A stretch of DNA of 64,000 nucleotides, from positions 186,001 to 250,000 of the forward strand of contig NZ_PCPZ01000002.1 of the NCBI RefSeq assembly GCF_002979865.1, given 5' to 3'. The stretch comes from Arthrobacter sp. MYb214 (GTDB taxonomy: Bacteria; Actinomycetota; Actinomycetes; Actinomycetales; Micrococcaceae). Numbering within the stretch: the stretch's first letter is position 1; each line of letters starts with the position of its first letter. Both the position numbers and the translations under genes were made by a program. A model generated the notes under the pieces. It had not been told where the DNA came from, searched no databases, and saw only the letters and a program-made list of their open reading frames with translations. Of the stretch, positions 1-7,715 are shown in pieces.

Positions 1-275
1 CCGTGCAGCATGGCCAGCCACAGCATGGCCAGATCCCAGAACTGCCACAGCGGCGAGGCCCACTTGCCGGCCACGAAGCCGAAGCTGATGCCGGAGATGC
101 CTTCGCCGACCATCAGGTTGGAGATCAGGTGTCCGAAGATCAGGACGATCAGCACGACGCCGGAGAGGCGCATGAACAGCCATGCCAGCATTTCGAAGCT
201 TCCGCGGGACTTTGGTCCGCGCTTGTACTTTGGATCAATGCGCTGGCTGCGAGGAGCAGGAATAGAAACGCTCAT
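1..275 (-). CDS. sdhD: Succinate dehydrogenase membrane anchor subunit (partial, C-terminus off window)
   Basis: Reading leftward from an ATG at 275, the protein starts MSVSIPAPRSQRIDPKYKR and continues with hydrophobic segments around FMRLSGVVLIVLIFGHLI and WDLAMLWLAMLHG, where the window cuts it. This matches the small hydrophobic anchor of actinobacterial complex II, which helps hold the SdhAB catalytic part on the membrane and passes electrons to menaquinone. The His in GHLISN is a plausible haem or quinone-site residue (family knowledge). It begins 3 nt after the sdhC stop, so the two are translationally close; sdhA and sdhB presumably follow to the left. Only about 91 residues are visible. 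Confidence 0.85.
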   Translation of the reverse strand, partial: MSVSIPAPRSQRIDPKYKRGPKSRGSFEMLAWLFMRLSGVVLIVLIFGHLISNLMVGEGISGISFGFVAGKWASPLWQFWDLAMLWLAMLH

Positions 276-278
276 GGC

Positions 279-659
279 TTAGTGGCTCCCAAATGCGATC
301 GACAGGTGACGGATGGCGAAGCCCGCAAAGACGATGACCCAGAGGATCAAGACGCCCCAGAGCAACTGGCGCTGGTACTTGGTACCCTGCTTCCAGAAGT
401 CGACCAGGATCAAGCGCAGACCGTTGAATGCGTGGAAGAGGATTGCTGCAACCAGACCGGTTTCACCAAGTGCCATCCACGGGGTCTGGTAGGTGCTAAT
501 GATTGCGTCGTAGGCGCCGGCATCGACACGGACCATGGCCGTATCGAGCACGTGCACCAGCAGATAAAGAAAAATAACGACACCGGTGACTCGGTGTCCC
601 ACCCAGGACCACATGCCTTCATGGCCGCGGTATAGGGTGCCTGACGAAGTCTTCGACAC
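279..659 (-). CDS. sdhC: Succinate dehydrogenase cytochrome b556 subunit
   Basis: 126-residue membrane protein containing GTLYRGHEGMWSWVGHRVTG, then three hydrophobic helices (VVIFLYLLVHVLDTAM, GLVAAILFHAFNGLRLILVD, LLWGVLILWVIVFAGFAI). SxxHRxTG-like and HxFNGLR motifs are typical of actinobacterial SdhC, the haem-b-bearing anchor of complex II. I chose the GTG at 659 because GGAGG lies about 8 nt upstream of it; longer in-frame starts exist up to 707 but put a ribosome site inside the protein. First gene of a leftward sdhCD(AB) operon. A CRP-type palindrome lies about 140 bp upstream at 793-808. Confidence 0.88.
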   Translation of the reverse strand: MSKTSSGTLYRGHEGMWSWVGHRVTGVVIFLYLLVHVLDTAMVRVDAGAYDAIISTYQTPWMALGETGLVAAILFHAFNGLRLILVDFWKQGTKYQRQLLWGVLILWVIVFAGFAIRHLSIAFGSH

Positions 660-792
660 TGAACTAAACCTCCAAGGCTCGCAACGGCGCATGTGTATAT
701 TGCACACAATGAGATTTGACGCACTTGTGCGAGCGTTCCTTGTGCGAGTCTAAACCACTTGGCTAGCTCCAATCTATTTCGTGTCTCGTTCC

Positions 793-808
793 TGTGAGCA
801 TGTTCACC
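793..808 (-). promoter_or_regulatory. Candidate CRP/GlxR-type operator upstream of sdhC
   Basis: TGTGA-GCATGT-TCACC: half-sites TGTGA and TCACC with the 6-nt spacer typical of CRP-family sites, one mismatch from the TGTGA-N6-TCACA consensus. It lies in the 279-bp gap between divergent sdhC and manC, about 135-150 bp before the sdhC start. That GlxR/CRP controls sdh genes in other actinobacteria is family knowledge; occupancy here is inference. Confidence 0.5.
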
Positions 809-938
809 GAAAAGGGGTAATTATGCGCTAAAAGGCCGAAATCCCGCCCGTAATACCTCATGCGATGTTTTCGTATTTAATCTGTTGCACAGGTTTCAAT
901 GGACAGGATTATCCACCGAATGAATTAGTCTGGAAGGC

Positions 939-2054
939 GTGAATGCAGACCTATTAGCCCGATTCCACGGCGTGATCCCCGCCGGCGGCGTCGGCACCCG
1001 ATTGTGGCCCCTCTCCAGGGCTTCCGCTCCGAAGTTTTTGCACGATCTGACCGGATCCGGATCCACGCTGATCCGCGCCACCTATGACCGCCTGGTCCCG
1101 CTGGCCGGCGAACGGATCATGGTGGTCACCGGGCGTGCGCACCGCGGAGCCGTAGTGTCCCAGCTGCCCGAGCTGTGCGACGAGGACCTGGTGCTCGAGC
1201 CGGAGCCGCGCGACTCGGCCGCCGCCATCGGCCTGGCCGCCGCGATCCTGTACCGCCGCGACCCGAGCATCATCATGGGCTCCTTCGCCGCGGACCAGGT
1301 CATCGAGCCGGTTGAGGTGTTCCAGGCCGCGCTGAGCGAAGCGATCCATACCGCGGCGACCGGCAAGATCGTGACCATCGGCATCCACCCGACGCACCCT
1401 TCCACCGGTTTCGGGTACATCCAGACCGGCGAACCGCTCCAGGTTCCCAATGCGCCGTCGGCGCGCGGCGTGGTGCAGTTCGTGGAGAAGCCCGATGAGG
1501 ACACCGCCCGCAAGTACCTGGCCTCGGGCGGGTTCCTGTGGAATGCCGGCATGTTCGTCGCGCCGGTGAGCCTGATGCTCAAGCACCTGGAAGCCAATGA
1601 GCCGGCGCTGTACGCGGGCCTGATGAAGATCGCCGATGCCTGGGAGACCGATCAGCGCGAAACCGTGATGCGCGAAGTCTGGGCCGATCTGCCGAAGATC
1701 GCCATTGACTATGCGGTGGCCGAGCCGGCCGCCGCGGCCGGCGACGTCGCGGTGATCCCGGGCGTTTTCAACTGGGACGACGTGGGCGACTTCGCCGCGA
1801 TCGGCCGCTTGAACAAGGCCAGTGCCGAGGAGGGCATCATCAACCTGGGCGGCGAGTCGGTGCGCGTGTATGCCGACAGCGCTACCGGCGTGGTCTATTC
1901 GGACCGCCCGCGCGTGGTGGCCCTGGTCGGGATCGAGGATGTGGTCGTGGTGGATACCGCCGACGCGTTGCTGGTGACCACCAAGGAGCATGCGCAGAAG
2001 GTCAAGCAGACCGTGGAGGCCTTGAAGGCCGACGGTGCTACCGAGGTGCTCTAG
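939..2054 (+). CDS. manC: Mannose-1-phosphate guanylyltransferase
   Basis: 371 residues. Makes GDP-mannose from mannose-1-phosphate and GTP, the donor for mannosylated lipids and for polyprenyl-phosphate-mannose used by PMT enzymes. The N-terminal nucleotidyltransferase signature GGVGTRLWPLSR is at residues 16-27, followed by AAPKF-like ASAPKFLHDL; FVEKPD and FLWNAGMFV form the sugar-binding region. Single domain without a fused isomerase; the isomerase manA lies separately at 43762-44970. The start is uncertain: a stop at 921 leaves GTG 939 as the only good candidate, and the purine-rich GGAAGG just before it is too close for normal spacing. Divergent from sdhC. Confidence 0.9.
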   Translation: MNADLLARFHGVIPAGGVGTRLWPLSRASAPKFLHDLTGSGSTLIRATYDRLVPLAGERIMVVTGRAHRGAVVSQLPELCDEDLVLEPEPRDSAAAIGLAAAILYRRDPSIIMGSFAADQVIEPVEVFQAALSEAIHTAATGKIVTIGIHPTHPSTGFGYIQTGEPLQVPNAPSARGVVQFVEKPDEDTARKYLASGGFLWNAGMFVAPVSLMLKHLEANEPALYAGLMKIADAWETDQRETVMREVWADLPKIAIDYAVAEPAAAAGDVAVIPGVFNWDDVGDFAAIGRLNKASAEEGIINLGGESVRVYADSATGVVYSDRPRVVALVGIEDVVVVDTADALLVTTKEHAQKVKQTVEALKADGATEVL

Positions 2055-2069
2055 CACAGCAGGATTGCG

Positions 2070-2110
2070 AACGGGGCGAGCTGGCCGGCAATAGGTCGGC
2101 GCGCCCCGTT
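2070..2110 (+). terminator. Hairpin terminator after manC
   Basis: AACGGGGCG (2070-2078) pairs with CGCCCCGTT (2102-2110), 9 bp, with a smaller GCCG/CGGC stem inside the loop; followed by TCCCTT. It starts 15 nt after the manC stop. Confidence 0.65.
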
Positions 2111-2200
2111 TCCCTTGCCTGATGTTGCGCAATGAGCCCGAACATTACGGAAAACTGTCATTTTCTGCACCGTGCCGAGTATCTTCAAAAGGTGTCCACC

Positions 2201-3397
2201 GTGAATGAAAATGGCAATCCGGCTTCCGTCAGCGACTTCACCGAGCCGCTGATCGACCAGCTGATCGGCTTCCGCAGGGAACTGCATCGCAACCCGGAGC
2301 TGTCCTTTGCTGAGCACCAAACCACCGAGCGGATTCTCGAAACCCTGCGCGCTGCCGGGCTGGCTCCGCAGAAAATGGCCGAAACCGGCGCCTTCGTGGA
2401 CATTGGCGAAGGGCCCATCCGCATCGCTTTCCGTGCCGACATCGACGCGCTGCCGGTGGTGGAGGAAACCAACCTGGACTTCGCCTCGATGACCCAGGGC
2501 GTGGCGCACGCCTGCGGCCACGACATCCACACCACCGTGATGATCGGCGTGGCCTTGGCCCTGGGCAGGATCCATGCCGCCGGCAAGCTCGATGGCTGCG
2601 TGCGGGTGATCTTCCAGCCCGCCGAGGAGAAGCTTCCTGGCGGGGCGCTGTCGGTGATCGAGCAGGGCTTGCTCGATGGCGTGCCGCGGGTGCTCGCGCT
2701 GCATTGCGACCCGCGGATCGACGCCGGGCATATCGGCACCCGCATCGGTGCGATCACCTCGGCCAGCGACACCATCCGCATCGAGGTCAACGGCCGGGGC
2801 GGGCACACCTCGCGCCCGCACCTGACCGAAGACATCGTTTTCGCGATGAGCCAGATCGCCACCCAGGTCCCGGCCGTGCTCGGACGCAAGGTCGATGTGC
2901 GCTCGGCCGTCTCGGTGGTCTGGGGCCAGATCCATGCCGGCAGCGTGCCGAACGCGATCCCCGCCACCGGATACCTGGCCGGCACCATGCGCTGCCTGGA
3001 CGGCGATGTCTGGTACGAGGCCGGTGAGCTGCTGGACCAGGCCGTGCGACAGATCGCCGCTCCCTACGGAGTGGAGATCAAGCTGCAGCACACCCGTGGA
3101 GTGCCTCCTGTGGTCAACGCTCCGGCGGAGACCGCATTGATCGAGGACGCCGCGCGCCGCGAGTTCGGAGCCGAGGCCATCGAGCTGACTCCGCAGTCCA
3201 TGGGCGGGGAGGACTTCGCGTGGATGACGCAGAAGGTTTCCGGTGCGATGCTGCGGCTGGGAACCCGCACCCCGGGCGGCAAAACCTATGACCTGCACCG
3301 CGGGGACTATATCCCGGACGAATCGTGCATTGGCGTGGGGGTTCGCATCATGGCGGCCGCCGCCATGCAGGCTGTGCGCGAGGCGAACGCCAAATAG
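2201..3397 (+). CDS. M20-family metal-dependent amidohydrolase (AmiA/hippurate hydrolase type)
   Basis: About 398 residues. Family members remove acyl or amide groups from amino-acid conjugates in the cytosol using a di-metal centre. Visible motifs: RRELHRNPELSFAE near the N-terminus, AFRADIDALPVVEETN (metal-ligand Asp), ACGHDIHTTVMIG (metal His/Asp), FQPAEEKLPGGA (catalytic Glu pair), NGRGGHTSRPHL (dimerisation domain His) and SMGGEDFAWM (C-terminal metal-ligand region). I prefer GTG 2201, preceded by AAAGG 8 nt upstream, over the in-frame ATG at 2132; GTG 2192 is also possible. Substrate not predictable: N-acyl amino acids, hippurate or auxin-like conjugates are options. Stands alone between the manC terminator and the BMP promoter region. 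Confidence 0.85.
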   Translation: MNENGNPASVSDFTEPLIDQLIGFRRELHRNPELSFAEHQTTERILETLRAAGLAPQKMAETGAFVDIGEGPIRIAFRADIDALPVVEETNLDFASMTQGVAHACGHDIHTTVMIGVALALGRIHAAGKLDGCVRVIFQPAEEKLPGGALSVIEQGLLDGVPRVLALHCDPRIDAGHIGTRIGAITSASDTIRIEVNGRGGHTSRPHLTEDIVFAMSQIATQVPAVLGRKVDVRSAVSVVWGQIHAGSVPNAIPATGYLAGTMRCLDGDVWYEAGELLDQAVRQIAAPYGVEIKLQHTRGVPPVVNAPAETALIEDAARREFGAEAIELTPQSMGGEDFAWMTQKVSGAMLRLGTRTPGGKTYDLHRGDYIPDESCIGVGVRIMAAAAMQAVREANAK

Positions 3398-3684
3398 GGC
3401 GTTGGCCACATCAAACCCGAAAGTTTTTAACATTTCTTTGACGCTTTAACAATTCGGTCAGTGACTTGGGCGTTGGCGTTAAGCGCTTGCCGTTTTGCGG
3501 CCCGTAAGTTATCTGTTTGTAATCTTTATCGTCTTTACCTGTGACATATCTCCGATAGGCTATGGAAACGATGGGAATGCTATGACTTTTGGTGTGCTCG
3601 AGTAAGGCCTAGGCAATGAAGCCTTGCACGAGGGTCAGGTGTCTTGCCTCCCGCATTATCTCGCAAGATTCTTTGGAGGAACAG
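3398..3684 (+). promoter_or_regulatory. Promoter and leader of the nucleoside transport block
   Basis: 287-bp non-coding gap. A plausible promoter is TTTACC (3534-3539), 16-nt spacer, TAGGCT (3556-3561). That would give a leader of about 120 nt before the BMP lipoprotein ATG at 3685. An upstream stretch around 3470-3500 contains repeated GGCGTT/GCCG-rich sequence that might be an operator. I see no known riboswitch fold. Confidence 0.4.
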
Positions 3685-4773
3685 ATGCGCTTCGTATCGC
3701 GCAAGACCGGTATGGCTGCAGCCATGCTCGGCATCTCGGCATTAGCTTTGAGCGCCTGCGGCGCTGCACCGGAAGAGACCAGCTCGGCTGGCCAGTTCCC
3801 GGACTACGTTGGCTGCATTGTGTCCGACTCCGGTGGATTCGACGACCAGTCCTTCAACGAATCTTCCTTCCGCGGCTTGAAGAACGCCGAGAAGGACCTG
3901 GGCATCCAGACCAAGGATGCAGAATCCAAGTCGAACGCCGACTTCGCGACCAACCTCAACGGCATGGTCAACGCAGGCTGCGACCTGACCGTCACCATCG
4001 GCTTCCTGCTGGGCGACGCAACCGCTGAGGCTGCCGCGGCCAACCCGGACAAGAACTTCGCCATCGTCGACTTCCAGTACGAGAAGCCGATCGAAAACGT
4101 CAAGCCGATCATCTACGACACGGCCCAGGCTGCCTACCTGGCAGGCTACGCAGCAGCTGCCGCTTCGAAGACCGGCACCGTTGCCACCTTCGGCGGGATC
4201 AAGATCCCTACCGTCACCATCTTCATGGACGGCTTCGCTGACGGCGTGGCGAAGTTCAACGAAGACAAGGGCAAGGACGTCAAGCTGCTGGGCTGGGACA
4301 AGAAGAAGCAGGACGGCACCTTCTCCGGCGACTTCGAGAAGCAGGATAAGGGCAAGCAGATCACCAAGAACTTCATCGCTTCCGGCGCTGACGTTGTCAT
4401 GCCTGTCGCCGGCCCAGTGGGCAAGGGCGCTGGCGCTGCAGTGGTCGAGGCCAACGACGGCGGCAAGGAAGCCAAGCTCGTGTGGGTCGACTCCGACGGC
4501 TTCCTGACCGCTCCCGACTACAAGGACGTCATGCTGACCTCGGTCGTGAAGACCATGGACACCGCAGTCGAAGATGTCATCCGCACCGACGCCGAGGGCA
4601 AGTTCGACTCGACCCCGTACGTGGGCACCTTGGAGAACGAGGGCGTTGCACTGGCACCGTTCCACAACTTCGATGAGGAAATCGGCGAAGACACCAAGAA
4701 GGAGATCGATGCCCTGAAGCAGCAGATCATCTCCGGTGAGCTGGAGATCGAATCGGCCTCCAGCCCCAAGTAG
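3685..4773 (+). CDS. BMP/PnrA-family nucleoside-binding lipoprotein
   Basis: 362 residues. Extracytoplasmic substrate-binding protein of a BMP-type ABC importer (families NupN/YufN, RnsB/PnrA), lipid-anchored by a lipobox ALSACG after a short hydrophobic signal peptide. The mature part contains VSDSGGFDDQSFNESSF (classic BMP motif, aromatic/acidic ligand pocket), FAIVDFQYE and TPYVGTLENEGVALAPFH near the C-terminus. ATG 3685 is chosen because GGAGGAAC lies directly upstream and gives a proper signal peptide; an upstream in-frame ATG at 3616 does not. It heads the transport genes at 4915-8983 and is separated from them by a hairpin. Purine/pyrimidine nucleosides are the likely ligands given cdd, deoA and add downstream. 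Confidence 0.9.
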   Translation: MRFVSRKTGMAAAMLGISALALSACGAAPEETSSAGQFPDYVGCIVSDSGGFDDQSFNESSFRGLKNAEKDLGIQTKDAESKSNADFATNLNGMVNAGCDLTVTIGFLLGDATAEAAAANPDKNFAIVDFQYEKPIENVKPIIYDTAQAAYLAGYAAAAASKTGTVATFGGIKIPTVTIFMDGFADGVAKFNEDKGKDVKLLGWDKKKQDGTFSGDFEKQDKGKQITKNFIASGADVVMPVAGPVGKGAGAAVVEANDGGKEAKLVWVDSDGFLTAPDYKDVMLTSVVKTMDTAVEDVIRTDAEGKFDSTPYVGTLENEGVALAPFHNFDEEIGEDTKKEIDALKQQIISGELEIESASSPK

Positions 4774-4794
4774 GTCTAGGCAAACCAGCCATGG

Positions 4795-4841
4795 AGCGCG
4801 TCACCGCTCGCCGCAATACAGCGGTGGGCAGGTGACGCGCT
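4795..4841 (+). terminator. Hairpin between BMP lipoprotein and ABC genes (terminator/attenuator)
   Basis: AGCGCGTCACC (4795-4805) pairs perfectly with GGTGACGCGCT (4831-4841), 11 bp, then TTATGCC. Placed between the binding-protein gene and the ATPase gene, it may act as a partial terminator that keeps binding protein in excess, or as a 3' RNA stabiliser. Confidence 0.6.
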
Positions 4842-4914
4842 TTATGCCTGCCTAAGGGCCAAAACAACCTGCAAGCAAGAACCTCGCCAAACGAACAATG
4901 AAGATGGTGGAATC

Positions 4915-6513
4915 GTGAAACTCGAACTACGAGGAATCTCGAAAGCCTTCGGTTCTTTCTACGCCAACAAAGATATCGACCTGACGGTCGATGACGCCCA
5001 GATTCACTGTCTGCTCGGCGAAAACGGTGCTGGAAAGTCCACGCTTATGAACGTGCTCTACGGGCTGTACCAGCCGACCGAGGGCCAAATTTTGCTGGAC
5101 GGGAAGCCCGTCGAGTTCTCCGGACCGGGCGACGCCATGGCCTCGGGCATCGGCATGGTGCACCAGCACTTCATGCTGGTCCCGGTCTTCACCGTGGCAG
5201 AGAATATTGCCCTCGGCGCAGAAACCACCAAGGCTGGCGGCGTGCTTGACCTGCAGGTCACCCGCAAGAAGATCCGCGAGATCTCCGACCGCTACGGCTT
5301 CGACGTGGACCCGGACGCGGTCGTCGAAGACCTGCCCGTTGGCGTGCAGCAGCGTGTCGAGATCATCAAGGCCCTGGTGCGCGAGGCCAAGATCCTGATC
5401 CTCGATGAGCCGACCGCGGTGCTGACCCCGCAGGAAACCGACGAGCTGCTGGACATCATGCGCCAGCTCAAGGCCAACGGCACCTCCATCGTCTTCATCT
5501 CGCACAAGCTGCGCGAAGTGCGCGCCGTGTCCGATGTGATCACCGTGATCCGCCGCGGCCAGGTCATCGATTCGGTCTCCCCGGAATCCTCCACCACCGA
5601 GCTGGCCAACCTCATGGTCGGCCGCGCCGTGGAACTGAACCTGAACAAGGCCGCAGCCACTCCCGGGCAGGCGGTACTGCAGGTCAAGGACCTGACGGTG
5701 GTCGACCCGGCGGGCACCACCACGCTGGACTCGGTCACCTTGGATATCCATGCAGGCGAGATCCTGGCGATCGCCGGCGTGCAGGGCAACGGCCAGACCG
5801 AACTGACCGAAGCGATCCTGGGCACCCAGCCGGTGACGGGCGGCTCGGTCAAGCTCGCCGGCCAAGAGCTGGTTGGCAAGTCGGTCAAGCAGATCCTGCG
5901 CTCGGGCCTCGGCTTCGTTCCCGAAGACCGGTCGGTGCACGGCCTGGTCACCCAGTTCTCCATCGAGGAGAACCTGGTGCTGGACCTCTACGACCGCCCG
6001 CCCTTCGGCAAGGGCATCTCGATGAACCTGGAGGCGATCAAGAAGAACGCCGCGCAGCAGATCCAGGGCTTCGACGTGCGTACCGATAATCCGCTGAACC
6101 CTGCCTCCAGCCTCTCGGGCGGCAACCAGCAGAAGGTCGTGATGGCCCGCGAGCTGAGCCGCGATTTGAAGCTGTTCATCGCTTCGCAGCCGACCCGCGG
6201 CGTGGATGTGGGATCCATCGAGTTCCTGCACCGCCGCATCGTGGCCGAGCGAGACAAGGGCACCCCGGTGATGATCGTTTCCACCGAGCTGGACGAGGTC
6301 ATGGAATTGGCCGACCGCATCGCCGTGCTCTACAAGGGCAGGATCAACGGCATCGTGCCGGGCGACACCTCCCGCGAGGTGCTGGGCCTGATGATGGCCG
6401 GTGTTTCGCAGGAAGAAGCCCTGGCCCAGGCCGAATTCGCGAAGGCGGAGAACGAGCCGGTTGAAGCCCAGCCAGCTAGCGAGCATGACAACCAGGAAGG
6501 AGAAGCGCAGTGA
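4915..6513 (+). CDS. BMP-type nucleoside ABC importer, fused double ATPase subunit
   Basis: 532 residues with two tandem ABC domains, as in NupO/YufO and sugar-importer ATPases. Domain 1 has Walker A GENGAGKSTL, a Q-loop region GMVHQHFMLVP, a degenerate signature (LPVGVQQRVEI) and Walker B ILILDEPTAVL. Domain 2 has a degenerate Walker A (GVQGNGQTEL), signature LSGGNQQKV and Walker B LFIASQPTRGVD, where the catalytic Glu is replaced (ASQPT). This asymmetry is normal for the family. The C-terminal tail is Glu/Ala-rich. GTG 4915 follows GGTGG. It overlaps the next gene by 4 bp (GTGA). Confidence 0.92.
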   Translation: MKLELRGISKAFGSFYANKDIDLTVDDAQIHCLLGENGAGKSTLMNVLYGLYQPTEGQILLDGKPVEFSGPGDAMASGIGMVHQHFMLVPVFTVAENIALGAETTKAGGVLDLQVTRKKIREISDRYGFDVDPDAVVEDLPVGVQQRVEIIKALVREAKILILDEPTAVLTPQETDELLDIMRQLKANGTSIVFISHKLREVRAVSDVITVIRRGQVIDSVSPESSTTELANLMVGRAVELNLNKAAATPGQAVLQVKDLTVVDPAGTTTLDSVTLDIHAGEILAIAGVQGNGQTELTEAILGTQPVTGGSVKLAGQELVGKSVKQILRSGLGFVPEDRSVHGLVTQFSIEENLVLDLYDRPPFGKGISMNLEAIKKNAAQQIQGFDVRTDNPLNPASSLSGGNQQKVVMARELSRDLKLFIASQPTRGVDVGSIEFLHRRIVAERDKGTPVMIVSTELDEVMELADRIAVLYKGRINGIVPGDTSREVLGLMMAGVSQEEALAQAEFAKAENEPVEAQPASEHDNQEGEAQ

Positions 6514-7715
6514 GCGAGAAAGCACCTGTGGTTCCCGGCTCCGGCAAGCCGGGCAATGACCTCTTGCGCCAAATCACCCAGGGACCAGGCCTGGTCTCGG
6601 TCCTCGGCGTCATCGTCGCACTGGTCATTGGCGGCCTGCTGATTGCGGTCACCGATGAGAAGGTGGGCGAAACGGCCGGCTACCTCTTCGCCCAGCCTTC
6701 GGCCTTCTTCGGCGAATTCTGGCGTGCGGCCACCGAAAGCTATGTGGCGCTGTTCAACGGCTCGATCTACAACTCCTCGCAGGGGTTCAAGCCGTTCCTG
6801 GAGACCCTGACCGTCTCCACCCCGCTGATCTGCGCCGGCTTGGGCGTGGCCGTGGCATTCCGCGCCGGCCTGTTCAACATCGGTGCCCAGGGCCAGATCA
6901 TCATCGGCTCGGTGCTGGCCGCCTACATCGGCTTCGCCTGGCACCTGCCCATCGGCCTGCACCTGCTGCTGGTGATCGTCTTCGGCCTGCTCGGCGGCGC
7001 GATCTGGGGCGGCCTGGTCGGCCTGCTCAAGGCCAAGACCGGCGCCCACGAAGTGATCCTCACGATCATGTTCAACTACGTGGCCGTGTACCTGATCGAC
7101 TTCCTGATGAACACCCAGGGGTTCCGCCGTCCCGGCGAGACCAACCCGATCTCGCCGATCCTGGACAGCTCGGCCATCTTCCCGGCGATCCCCGGTTCGC
7201 GTTTGCACCTGGGCTTCGTGATGGCGGTGCTGCTGGTGCTGGCCGTGTCCTGGATGTTCAAGCGCTCCACCGTGGGCTTCGAATTCCGCGCCGTGGGCCA
7301 CAACCCGGAAGCCGCGCAGACCGCCGGCATCAACGTGGCCCGCACCACCATCATTGCGATGGCGCTGGCTGGCGCCTTGGCCGGTGCCGCAGGCGTGGCA
7401 CAGGTGGCAGGCACCGAAAAGGTGCTCACCGGCGGCATCGCCGGCTCGCTGGGCTTCGACGCGATCACCGTGGCGTTGCTGGGCCGCTCCACCCCGTGGG
7501 GCACCTTCTTCGCCGGCCTGCTCTTCGGCGCGTTCCAGGCCGGTGCGGTGAACATGCAGATCACCACCGGCACCCCGATCGACATCGTTTCGGTGGTGCA
7601 GTCGCTGATCGTGCTGTTCATCGCCGCCCCGCCGCTGGTCAAGGCCATCTTCGGCATGAACCGCAAGAAGAAGCGCAGCTCCAAGCTCGAACCTACTAAG
7701 GCAGGTGCCAAGTGA
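6510..7715 (+). CDS. Nucleoside ABC importer permease 1 (BPD_transp_2 family)
   Basis: 401 residues, about 8-9 transmembrane helices. BMP-type permease equivalent to NupP/YufP. Family motifs are visible: FNIGAQGQIIIG, the EAA-like coupling loop EFRAVGHNPEAAQTAGINV and the C-terminal GFDAITVALLGRSTPWGTFFAGLLFG region. A charged KKKRSSKLEPTKAGAK tail ends the protein. Starts at GTG 6510 inside the ATPase stop region and overlaps the second permease by 4 bp (GTGA), so the three membrane-complex genes are translationally coupled. Confidence 0.92.
   Translation: MSEKAPVVPGSGKPGNDLLRQITQGPGLVSVLGVIVALVIGGLLIAVTDEKVGETAGYLFAQPSAFFGEFWRAATESYVALFNGSIYNSSQGFKPFLETLTVSTPLICAGLGVAVAFRAGLFNIGAQGQIIIGSVLAAYIGFAWHLPIGLHLLLVIVFGLLGGAIWGGLVGLLKAKTGAHEVILTIMFNYVAVYLIDFLMNTQGFRRPGETNPISPILDSSAIFPAIPGSRLHLGFVMAVLLVLAVSWMFKRSTVGFEFRAVGHNPEAAQTAGINVARTTIIAMALAGALAGAAGVAQVAGTEKVLTGGIAGSLGFDAITVALLGRSTPWGTFFAGLLFGAFQAGAVNMQITTGTPIDIVSVVQSLIVLFIAAPPLVKAIFGMNRKKKRSSKLEPTKAGAK

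Noticed and set aside
4927-6525. Long minus-strand open frame opposite the ABC ATPase gene (about 532 codons)
   Set aside because: It mirrors a well-supported gene, its product is His/Gly/Asp-rich without any recognisable motif, and high GC with strict third-position bias makes such frames common.
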